Positions 1 through 5,396 of a DNA stretch of 5,396 bases are shown here, one piece after another. The position numbers and the translations under genes are program-made. Below the pieces are notes generated by a model. It saw nothing but the letters and a program-made list of their open reading frames with translations. It made no database searches and was not told the DNA's origin. The first letter of the stretch is position 1. Every line of letters starts with the position of its first letter. Origin of the DNA: Coriobacteriales bacterium (lineage in GTDB: Bacteria; Actinomycetota; Coriobacteriia; Coriobacteriales; QAMH01); contig JAKSUU010000085.1 in NCBI GenBank assembly GCA_024408695.1, forward strand, positions 1 through 5,396. The letters run 5' to 3'.

Positions 1-1
1 A

Positions 2-988
2 AAAGATGAACTTTTAGACAAAATACTAGTTGCTAAACTCAATTATATGAATCCAGCGTTTATAGAAACTGCAATACAAAAAGAAAAACGTGTTAGTGGC
101 TTTTGGACTATGTATAAAATTAACAACCCCGCAAAACTCTCAGATACCAATCTAGAAAATCTTAAAACCAAATTAAAATTTCACAATTCAGTATGCTTTG
201 CAAAAGACATAAATTCTGATTATTCTTCTCGCACGTATTTAGAAAAATATCAAGTCCGGGATTGGTCCAAACAATTAAACGAATACTGCATTGATATAGA
301 AATAAGCTTTAAAATTTTGCAGCTTCTATCTACCAATGAAAACACCATTGAACATCGCAACAAAAACAAAGACAAAGGTTATGATTTATTGAGTTTCGAA
401 GAATTTACTCAACTTATTAGAGACATTAATAAACATAAAAATGAAGAATTCAACGAAAATGCAAAGTGGTGGCCAAGGAAAAAATTTGAGTGCAACAAAA
501 AACTAGATGATAAACAATCTACGTTCAGGCAAGCTTACTACAGGACTAGCAAATATATAGAAAAATATATTAGCGAAAGACAGTTAGAAGAAATTCTAGA
601 AAGCAATGACTATGAAGATCGCGAAAAAACACTCATCCGTAACTTTTTTGATAATAGTATGCTTGAAAACATAGAAGAACAAACACTCGCTCTATTATAT
701 TTGGCTATAGATTACGCTAAAGCAGCCCCAAAAGACATCGAAGAAGACTGGTATAACAACGACAAAGAAATAAACGAAAACGTACTTTTATTTCCTAAAG
801 AAATCCTCATTGCTCTTGACTATCTTATCAACAAAAACAAGCTAAAACCACAAGAACACTTACAAGCTATCAAAGACAATGCGCTTGCAAACAAGGTCCG
901 CCAGGCGCGTTTACAATTTATGATTGAAAACTCTTACGATACACATGATGATGAATTCAAAAAAGAATTAGAATTTCTTAAATCCTAA
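2..988 (+). CDS. Unrecognised charged helical protein, C-terminal part (gene runs off left edge)
   Basis: I do not recognise this protein. The reading frame is open from base 2, fifteen codons before the first ATG (base 47), and that ATG has no Shine-Dalgarno-like sequence before it. The 328 visible residues are therefore most likely the C-terminal part of a longer protein. The sequence is rich in Lys, Glu, Asn and Asp and looks mostly alpha-helical. I see no transmembrane segment, signal peptide, P-loop or nuclease motif. A Trp pair with basic residues (KWWPRKK) lies near the middle. The last residues read DDEFKKELEF, almost the same as a stretch in the membrane protein encoded at 1300-3024. 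The stop is 34 bases before the RyR gene on the same strand, so the three genes may form one operon. It could be the C-terminal, partner-binding part of a larger sensor or effector, but that is only a guess from context. Coding: high confidence; function: unknown. Confidence 0.85.
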   Translation, partial: KDELLDKILVAKLNYMNPAFIETAIQKEKRVSGFWTMYKINNPAKLSDTNLENLKTKLKFHNSVCFAKDINSDYSSRTYLEKYQVRDWSKQLNEYCIDIEISFKILQLLSTNENTIEHRNKNKDKGYDLLSFEEFTQLIRDINKHKNEEFNENAKWWPRKKFECNKKLDDKQSTFRQAYYRTSKYIEKYISERQLEEILESNDYEDREKTLIRNFFDNSMLENIEEQTLALLYLAIDYAKAAPKDIEEDWYNNDKEINENVLLFPKEILIALDYLINKNKLKPQEHLQAIKDNALANKVRQARLQFMIENSYDTHDDEFKKELEFLKS

Positions 989-1011
989 AAATTTACTATA
1001 AATTTTAAATT

Positions 1012-1016
1012 AAGGG
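1012..1016 (+). promoter_or_regulatory. Ribosome binding site of the small RyR gene
   Basis: AAGGG lies six bases before the ATG at 1023 and fixes that start. It is the clearest Shine-Dalgarno site in the + strand cassette. The gap from 989 to 1022 is otherwise almost pure A/T. It contains a TATAAA-like stretch, but no convincing -35 box, so I do not call a separate promoter there. Confidence 0.65.
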
Positions 1017-1022
1017 CACAAA

Positions 1023-1298
1023 ATGTACAAACCAAAACCAATAAACACAAAAGATGTTCACTTACCAGAAAAACTTAATGCACTCTCAGAAGATCTTGCA
1101 CGCAATGTTCACGAAAACTGGTCTTTGGCGCGCATAGCTGAAGGCTGGACATATGGAAAAACTCGCAACGACGAAAAAAAACAAACTCCTTGCCTTGTGC
1201 CTTACGACGAGCTCCCCGAATCTGAAAAAGAATATGACCGCCTTACTGCCCAAGAAACATTAAAGAGTATAATTAAATTAGGATTTGAGATTATCTAA
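1023..1298 (+). CDS. Small stand-alone RyR domain protein
   Basis: This 91-residue protein is essentially one RyR domain, the repeat first named from ryanodine receptor calcium channels and also found as free-standing bacterial proteins. What shows it: an N-terminal YKPKPINTKDV lead-in, then NVHENW, RIAEGWTYG, a conserved D-E-K-K stretch, CLVPYDELPESEKEYDR, and a final helix ending in SIIKLGFEI. These are the family's hallmark positions, in order, and the length is usual for the single-domain bacterial form. There is no signal peptide or membrane segment, so it should be cytoplasmic. The family's bacterial function is not settled; a role in binding a small ligand is often suspected. The start is supported by AAGGG six bases upstream. 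The next gene begins one base after this stop, implying translational coupling. Its base composition (84 G/C in 180 bases at 1081-1260, counted by hand) is richer in G+C than sampled rows of the flanking genes. The family call is firm; the role is inferred. Confidence 0.93.
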   Translation: MYKPKPINTKDVHLPEKLNALSEDLARNVHENWSLARIAEGWTYGKTRNDEKKQTPCLVPYDELPESEKEYDRLTAQETLKSIIKLGFEII

Positions 1299-1299
1299 T

Positions 1300-3024
1300 A
1301 TGACAAACGATATTGCAAACACAATAAGAAAATGGATTAACTATTTTTGCTGGGTTCCACTGCTTCTTGGAACAATCGGCTTTATGCAAGATGGATTCGA
1401 CTTTATAAATTCCGTTTATAACACTATAGGCCTTTATGCACTTAGCATATTCGTAGACAGTCAAAACCTATTAATTTGGATTGCCCGATACTCGGCTGTA
1501 ATTGTCACAGCAAATGTTATTATTTCTATTTTTGCAAAAGCAATAAGTGGCACATCACAATTTTTCATTAATTTAAGGGCTAACTCAACTGCCATTTACA
1601 CCGATAGCGACTACGGCGCAGAAATTAACCAATGTTTAAAAAACTCCTATATTGTAGAAAGCCTAACCAACAACCCTAAAATTAACACAACAATTTCAAA
1701 AAAGGCCAAACGCCATGTCTTTATATTTGAAAACGATGAAACCTCAATCGAAGAATACAACCGCTACAAAAATATTATTGGCGAAAAGCCGACTTTTATT
1801 TTATTAAACAGCATAGACTCGTTTATTTTTCGCAATCAAATAGCCGACACAAGTAAAGGTGATCAACAAGACATCCATTCAAAAAAAAGAGATTTAACAA
1901 TAGTTAACATGCAAGAACTTCTTGCACGCAAGTTTTGGGAAGGCTTATATGATGCATTAATCGATTTTTCTCGCGACAACAAAGTTCATAAAATTGCAAT
2001 TAGCAACTATAACGTAATCGGAAAATATTTATTTAGACAAGCTTATTTAAACAATTTATTTTCGGTAAACCAAAAATTTGAATACCATATATGGGGATGC
2101 GATAGCTATGAACGCTCTTTTATAGAAAAACTAGATGCAAAAAAGGAAACTATTAATTCTAAAGACTCATATATTATTGAAGATTCTAATTGCCAAGATG
2201 ACATAAATAAGCTTGTAGATTCGGACATTGTTATCATCACGGATGAAGAAAATAGCATGGAACTCATTGAGCGCATAATACATAATTCTGCTGCAAAAAT
2301 TCCAACAATATATTTTTACTGCAACACTTCTAATGCCCTAAACGCATCGGAAAGTTTATTTCAATTCGAAAATATTCTATCATTTGGCAATATAAACGAC
2401 ATTATCACCGAAGACAAAATTATTGATGCCAAAATTTCTAAACTTGCTATGCTTGTTGCAAAAGACTATAAGGATTATTTTGAATGGCGCGATCTTAAAA
2501 ATGACAAGCAAAATAGAATAAAAGACGAGTATAAAGATGATGAATTCAAAATGGAACTTGAATTTAAAAAATTATACAGAGAATTCATTGACGAAAAATT
2601 TGGCAAAAACTTAAATGAAGAAAAAATTCTAGAAGATGCAAAAACTAATTGGTATGAAAACGAAGCAACAAAAAGAACAAAGAATAATGTTTTAATTGGA
2701 CCATTCGAACAAGGTTCAAATGTTGCAAGAGCAATTCACTTACCTATCGAACATAAACTTAAAAATAAATACTATTCGAATGCAAATGAGTTGCCTAAAG
2801 AATTAATGGAGTTAGAACACATTAGATGGTGTCGTTATTATCTCTATAATAACTGGGAATATCCAACACAAGAGGATATGAAATTAGACAAGATTGAAAG
2901 AAAAGAAAAAAAGAAACATCAATGCCTGTTAAGCTATGACGAACTTTCAACTAACGATAAGTTTAAAGATGGAATCTATAACCAGCAAATAGAATCAATT
3001 ATAAAAGGAATGCTTAATAATTAG
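1300..3024 (+). CDS. Two-helix membrane protein with two Rossmann-like (TrkA-N/RCK type) domains and a C-terminal RyR domain
   Basis: This 574-residue protein has four parts. Residues about 12-29 and 57-82 are membrane helices, with a hydrophobic segment (36-52) between them placed like a channel pore helix; no potassium filter motif (TVGYG type) is present. About 96-190 is a first Rossmann-like domain, with TDSDYG (101-106) where a glycine-rich loop is expected. About 228-370 is a second, with SNYNVIG (235-241) at the same place. A charged linker leads to a divergent RyR domain (about 498-570) with LEHIRW, CLLSYDEL (YDEL at 546-549) and a SIIKG end. The order matches bacterial proteins often annotated as NAD-binding TrkA/Kef-like or RyR domain proteins. 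I infer an inner-membrane protein whose cytoplasmic part senses a nucleotide-like or other small ligand. I prefer the ATG at 1300 over an in-frame TTG at 1285, because GAGA lies nine bases before the ATG while the AGGA before the TTG is only two bases away. Transport has not been shown and it may not be a channel. Confidence 0.88.
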   Translation: MTNDIANTIRKWINYFCWVPLLLGTIGFMQDGFDFINSVYNTIGLYALSIFVDSQNLLIWIARYSAVIVTANVIISIFAKAISGTSQFFINLRANSTAIYTDSDYGAEINQCLKNSYIVESLTNNPKINTTISKKAKRHVFIFENDETSIEEYNRYKNIIGEKPTFILLNSIDSFIFRNQIADTSKGDQQDIHSKKRDLTIVNMQELLARKFWEGLYDALIDFSRDNKVHKIAISNYNVIGKYLFRQAYLNNLFSVNQKFEYHIWGCDSYERSFIEKLDAKKETINSKDSYIIEDSNCQDDINKLVDSDIVIITDEENSMELIERIIHNSAAKIPTIYFYCNTSNALNASESLFQFENILSFGNINDIITEDKIIDAKISKLAMLVAKDYKDYFEWRDLKNDKQNRIKDEYKDDEFKMELEFKKLYREFIDEKFGKNLNEEKILEDAKTNWYENEATKRTKNNVLIGPFEQGSNVARAIHLPIEHKLKNKYYSNANELPKELMELEHIRWCRYYLYNNWEYPTQEDMKLDKIERKEKKKHQCLLSYDELSTNDKFKDGIYNQQIESIIKGMLNN

Positions 3025-3048
3025 AACGCTGGGGACGCAACAGTAAAT

Positions 3049-3096
3049 TGGTACAAAACATATCAGGTATTATTTGTACCATGTGTTCAATTTTTT
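3049..3096 (+). terminator. Probable terminator hairpin between convergent transcription units
   Basis: TGGTACAAA (3049-3057) and TTTGTACCA (3073-3081) form a perfect nine-base-pair stem around a 15-base loop, starting 24 bases after the membrane protein's stop. A run of six T follows at 3091-3096, nine bases beyond the stem, so it is not a textbook intrinsic terminator. The position between two facing genes supports termination of the + strand transcript. Read from the - strand, the same stem follows the signal peptidase-like gene but has only a weak T-rich tail, so termination in that direction is less certain. Confidence 0.5.
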
Positions 3097-3695
3097 CTTA
3101 ATTTAGTGCCACGTAATTTTTGATTCTCACCATAAATCTCAGCTGGCTTACCCTCTTTTGGTTTTCTATATCTGGTTGGCAAAAGAATTAAAAGTATTAA
3201 AATTGCAAAATAAACAAATAAGCAGGTCATACCTGGAATTGTATTAAGCACAAGCTTTAAGGCACCCAAAAAAGGAATGCTATAAACCACTTTGCCTATT
3301 AGCGTTGACATTGCATTGGTTTCTGTAGATAAATCATTGGACAAGGCCAAGGCTCTAGGGCTTTGAGGATTATCTGATTTTGTTGTGACTGTATAAGCTG
3401 TTGTATCAACGCTAGCGACACGTTCAATCATAAAGTCGTTTTCTGCAACCAAACCCGTATCCAACGACGACATAAATGCAACTGTATCGCCTTCTTTGTA
3501 ATCATAATTGTCTACTTTTTTACAAATTACAAGACTGTTTTGATTAATGCTTGGGCTCATATTATTTTGATTAACATTATAGGTAGTAAAGCCAAAAAGC
3601 GTCACACCGTTCATAGCAAACAAAGCAAGAAAGCTTAAAACTAAAAGAATGCTTGCAAAAGCACAAAGTATTTTTGTTCCTAGGTGATTTTTCAC
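3087..3695 (-). CDS. Signal peptidase I-like membrane protein, probably catalytically inactive
   Basis: This 202-residue protein has the layout of a type I signal peptidase of the S26 family, nearest to the SipW/ER-like group: an N-terminal membrane helix (about 9-29), a short beta-rich extracytoplasmic domain, and a second membrane helix near the C terminus (about 156-173) followed by a basic tail. The conserved boxes can be traced: YNVNQNNMSPSI (39-50) for the catalytic serine box, YKEGDTVAF (66-74), IERV (90-93) for the general-base box, and KSDN (106-109) for the usual GDN box. The catalytic Ser before Met is Asn45 (AAT), and the Lys or His before Arg is Glu91 (GAA). It should therefore not cleave signal peptides by the known mechanism. 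The gene starts with GTG, sharing one base with the proB stop (TAGTG), with GGTGGT six bases upstream. Co-translation with proB is likely, but I see no metabolic link. Fold: fairly sure; inactivity: inferred from residues. Confidence 0.8.
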   Translation of the reverse strand: MKNHLGTKILCAFASILLVLSFLALFAMNGVTLFGFTTYNVNQNNMSPSINQNSLVICKKVDNYDYKEGDTVAFMSSLDTGLVAENDFMIERVASVDTTAYTVTTKSDNPQSPRALALSNDLSTETNAMSTLIGKVVYSIPFLGALKLVLNTIPGMTCLFVYFAILILLILLPTRYRKPKEGKPAEIYGENQKLRGTKLRKN

Positions 3696-4771
3696 TAAAA
3701 TACCACCAAATTGTCTCGATGAATAAATTCTTGTGCCTCACGCAGACCAATATTATCTTCTAAGATTTTACTTGAATAACTAGCAATGCCACGAGCAATT
3801 AGGCGTTCATATTTGTCGTAAACATCTACAGGTTCGCCTTCTTTAAATGAACCACTCGAAGACAAAATACCAACAGGTAAAAGTGAACTACCTTTTTTCT
3901 GTAATGCCACAACGGCACCATCATCACAAACAACCTTGCCTTTTACCTTGGCACCAAGAGCAATCCATGACTTTTTAGCTGTAAGCCCGCTCGACGCATC
4001 ATCAAAAAAGGCAGTGCCAACAGCCTGTCCGTTTAATGCATCACGCAGGTTTTGAATATTTGCACCGTTGCACAAAAGCATTGGAATATTTGCTGCTAAT
4101 AACACACGCGCACAAGAAAGTTTTGTAATCATGCCTCCGCTACCACGAACACTGCCAGCACCTCCTGCGCTTTTTTCAATTTCTTTTGTAAGTTTTTTAA
4201 CACGTTTTAAAAGCTTGGCATCTTTAAATGTATTTGGATCTGCGCTATAAAGACCATCGACATCGCTCAATATAATCACATAGTCGGCATTAATTGATGT
4301 TGCAACTAAAGCAGCAAGCGTATCATTATCTCCAAATTTAATTTCTTCAACGGCTACGGTATCGTTTTCATTTATTACGGGGATGATATTAAGACTAAGC
4401 AACCTATTTATGGTGTCGCGAGCATGAAGATAACCGCTACGATCTGCAGTAGTTGCACGTGTGATTAGAAGTTGAGCTACAAGCATTTCATAATCGGCAA
4501 AAACGTCTTTATAAGCATTAATTAGATCGACCTGACCAATTGCAGCAGCGGCCTGCAACGTAGGCATATCACTTGGACGTTTTTTAATCTTAAGCCGTTC
4601 TAGACCTAAGCCAATTGCTCCACTTGATACAATAATAGGACTTACATTTGTATGTTCGCTAAGCTCATGAGCAAGATTGCTTAAAAACTTGCGTTTTATT
4701 TTACCATCATCACTAATAATTGAAGATGTACCAATTTTTATGACAACTCTTATCTTTTCCATTGTATTCAT
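3695..4771 (-). CDS. proB: Glutamate 5-kinase, first enzyme of proline synthesis
   Basis: ProB phosphorylates L-glutamate with ATP to gamma-glutamyl phosphate, the first step of proline synthesis, in the cytoplasm; the product passes to ProA. The 358 residues match the full-length family. An amino acid kinase domain spans about 7-255, with KIGTSS (12-17), SSGAIGLG (49-56), NENDTV (134-139), FGDNDTLAA (146-154), LSDVDGLY (168-175) and GSGGMITK (210-217). A C-terminal PUA domain (about 270-358) follows, as in enterobacterial ProB. All expected catalytic and nucleotide-binding positions look intact, so the enzyme should be active and is probably feedback-inhibited by proline as usual for the family. 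The first ATG (4771) is used here; a second ATG three codons later (4762) would also fit, and neither has a strong Shine-Dalgarno. The gene lies 106 bases after obgE and overlaps the signal peptidase-like gene by one base. proA does not follow directly, unlike in many genomes. Confidence 0.97.
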   Translation of the reverse strand: MNTMEKIRVVIKIGTSSIISDDGKIKRKFLSNLAHELSEHTNVSPIIVSSGAIGLGLERLKIKKRPSDMPTLQAAAAIGQVDLINAYKDVFADYEMLVAQLLITRATTADRSGYLHARDTINRLLSLNIIPVINENDTVAVEEIKFGDNDTLAALVATSINADYVIILSDVDGLYSADPNTFKDAKLLKRVKKLTKEIEKSAGGAGSVRGSGGMITKLSCARVLLAANIPMLLCNGANIQNLRDALNGQAVGTAFFDDASSGLTAKKSWIALGAKVKGKVVCDDGAVVALQKKGSSLLPVGILSSSGSFKEGEPVDVYDKYERLIARGIASYSSKILEDNIGLREAQEFIHRDNLVVF

Positions 4772-4788
4772 AACTTTACTATATAAAT

Positions 4789-4794
4789 ATTATA
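4789..4794 (-). promoter_or_regulatory. Probable -10 box of a proB promoter
   Basis: Read on the - strand, these bases are TATAAT, a perfect match to the vegetative -10 consensus, 17 bases before the proB start codon. Transcription would begin near 4782, leaving a leader of only about ten bases. The -35 region at normal spacing falls inside the first hairpin repeat (GTTACC, three of six matches to TTGACA) and is weak. The promoter would let proB and the next gene be transcribed apart from obgE. Confidence 0.5.
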
Positions 4795-4795
4795 A

Positions 4796-4873
4796 CGCAA
4801 CACAAGGGGGCGGTAACCTTAGTGTTGCAAATTTCCGCAACACAAGCGAGACGGTAACCTTAGTGTTGCAAAT
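4796..4873. repeat. Two tandem copies of a hairpin-forming 37-38 base repeat
   Basis: Copy 1 is 4796-4832 and copy 2 is 4836-4873, starting 40 bases apart. Both begin CGCAACACAAG and end CGGTAACCTTAGTGTTGCAAAT apart from this split: the shared right part runs from CGGTAACC to TTGCAAAT. Only the central bases between the arms differ (GGGG against CGAGA). Within each copy the arms GCAACACAAG and CTTAGTGTTGC pair over ten bases with one bulged T, and the inner part holds the palindrome GGTAACC. There is no strong T run after either hairpin on either strand, so simple intrinsic terminators are unlikely. The pair fills nearly the whole gap between obgE and proB. It could be a dispersed REP-like element, an RNA-processing or attenuation structure between obgE and proB, or a paired operator. 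Confidence 0.8.
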
Positions 4874-4877
4874 GTTG

Positions 4878-5396
4878 CTATACATCCCAAAGCGCAGGCT
4901 GAAACTCAAAGCTAACCTCTAAAATACGAATCTCATCCCCTGCAACAGCTCCACTTTCAACCAGCCTTTTTTCAACCCCTGCCTTCTCAAGACGACTTTG
5001 CAAAAACAAAACCGCCTCATCATTATCAAATTCAGTTTGCATAACCATACGCTCAATTGCAGGACCGCTAACTCGCCAAATCCCACTCCCGATGTTTTCA
5101 ACCTCAAATTTTTGGTCACGCTCAAGACGTCTAGCCTCCCACACCTTATCGTAAGAAATTTCTTGTTCAACCGCTAACTCACTTCTAAATTCATGGACTT
5201 TTTGAGCAACAAAATTTTTAAGATTCTCAACACCTGCATGAGTTGCTGCAGATACTTCAAATATAGGAATAGTAAACTTATCTAAATATTCACTCGGAAC
5301 TTCATCAACATTTTTATTAGATAAATCAGCATAAGACAAATCTGTACTTTCAAAATTATCTTCAATATATTTTTGCACTACTCGTTGCTTTAGTGC
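4878..5396 (-). CDS. obgE: GTPase ObgE, C-terminal part (gene runs off right edge)
   Basis: Obg is an essential GTPase that binds the large ribosomal subunit and links ribosome assembly to stress and nucleotide levels. The frame is open to the edge, so the N-terminal glycine-rich Obg domain and most of the G domain lie outside the window. The visible 172 residues contain the end of the G domain with the G5-like motif VSAATHAGVENL, then a linker (YDKVWEARRLERDQKF), then the OCT domain found in Obg of many Gram-positive bacteria: WRVSGPAIERMVMQTEFDND, a SRLEKAGVEKRL helix, GAVAGDEIRI, and FEF near the end. The protein ends ALWDV and a TAG stop. A GTG at 5376-5378 is internal and not the start. 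proB follows on the same strand, a common gene order. Identification is firm for the fragment. Confidence 0.95.
   Translation of the reverse strand, partial: ALKQRVVQKYIEDNFESTDLSYADLSNKNVDEVPSEYLDKFTIPIFEVSAATHAGVENLKNFVAQKVHEFRSELAVEQEISYDKVWEARRLERDQKFEVENIGSGIWRVSGPAIERMVMQTEFDNDEAVLFLQSRLEKAGVEKRLVESGAVAGDEIRILEVSFEFQPALWDV

Noticed and set aside
47..49. ATG at 47 as the true start of the first gene
   Set aside because: The same frame is open to the window edge and no ribosome binding site precedes this ATG, so it is more likely internal.
1285..1299. TTG at 1285 as start of the membrane protein
   Set aside because: The AGGA before it is only two bases away, and the ATG at 1300 has a better-spaced GAGA and sits one base after the previous stop.
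4068..4250. Open frame of 60 codons on the + strand
   Set aside because: It lies entirely antisense to the conserved kinase domain of proB, has no homology I recognise and no convincing start signal.
4796..4873. CRISPR array
   Set aside because: Only two copies, almost no spacer between them, and each copy is itself a full hairpin; no cas gene is present.
4796..4873. Two intrinsic terminators after obgE
   Set aside because: Neither hairpin is followed by a good T run on the obgE strand; the bases after them are GCGGAAATTT and GCGTTATAAT.
4677..4922. Open frame of 81 codons on the + strand
   Set aside because: It is antisense to the proB start, runs through the hairpin repeats, and ends inside obgE; its hydrophobic content is a by-product of the other strand.
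4919..5170. Open frame of 83 codons on the - strand
   Set aside because: It is a shifted frame inside the obgE OCT domain region, where the true frame matches Obg residue by residue.

Overview
The window looks like a piece of chromosome from an AT-rich bacterium, most likely Gram-positive. The obgE product carries the extra C-terminal OCT domain, and obgE lies directly upstream of proB, an order common in Bacillota and Actinomycetota (including Coriobacteriia). I cannot fix the genus. Standard stop codons, TGA included, end the genes.

The left 3 kb, on the + strand, is an accessory-looking cassette. It opens with the C-terminal 328 residues of an unrecognised, charged, mainly helical protein that runs off the left edge. 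Next is a compact 91-residue stand-alone RyR (ryanodine receptor repeat) domain protein. One base after its stop comes a 574-residue membrane protein with a two-helix membrane anchor resembling a channel, two Rossmann-like (TrkA-N/RCK type) domains with eroded glycine motifs, and a divergent RyR domain at the C terminus. The pair puts the same ligand-type domain in a small soluble protein and in a membrane protein of one apparent operon. This suggests a sensing or membrane-effector system, possibly in cell signalling or defence. That role is inference, because nothing in the window shows activity.

The right 2.3 kb, on the - strand, is largely housekeeping: the C-terminal part of the GTPase ObgE, glutamate 5-kinase ProB, and a type I signal peptidase-like membrane protein. 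The last appears to have lost both catalytic residues (Asn at the Ser position, Glu at the Lys/His position) and so is probably a pseudoenzyme. proB and this gene overlap by one base. Between obgE and proB are two tandem copies of a 37-38 base hairpin-forming repeat, followed by a good -10 box for proB.

The two blocks converge on a 62-base gap holding a hairpin that probably ends the + strand transcript. No tRNA, rRNA, CRISPR array, transposase or origin was seen, and no gene-free stretch exceeds about 110 bases.
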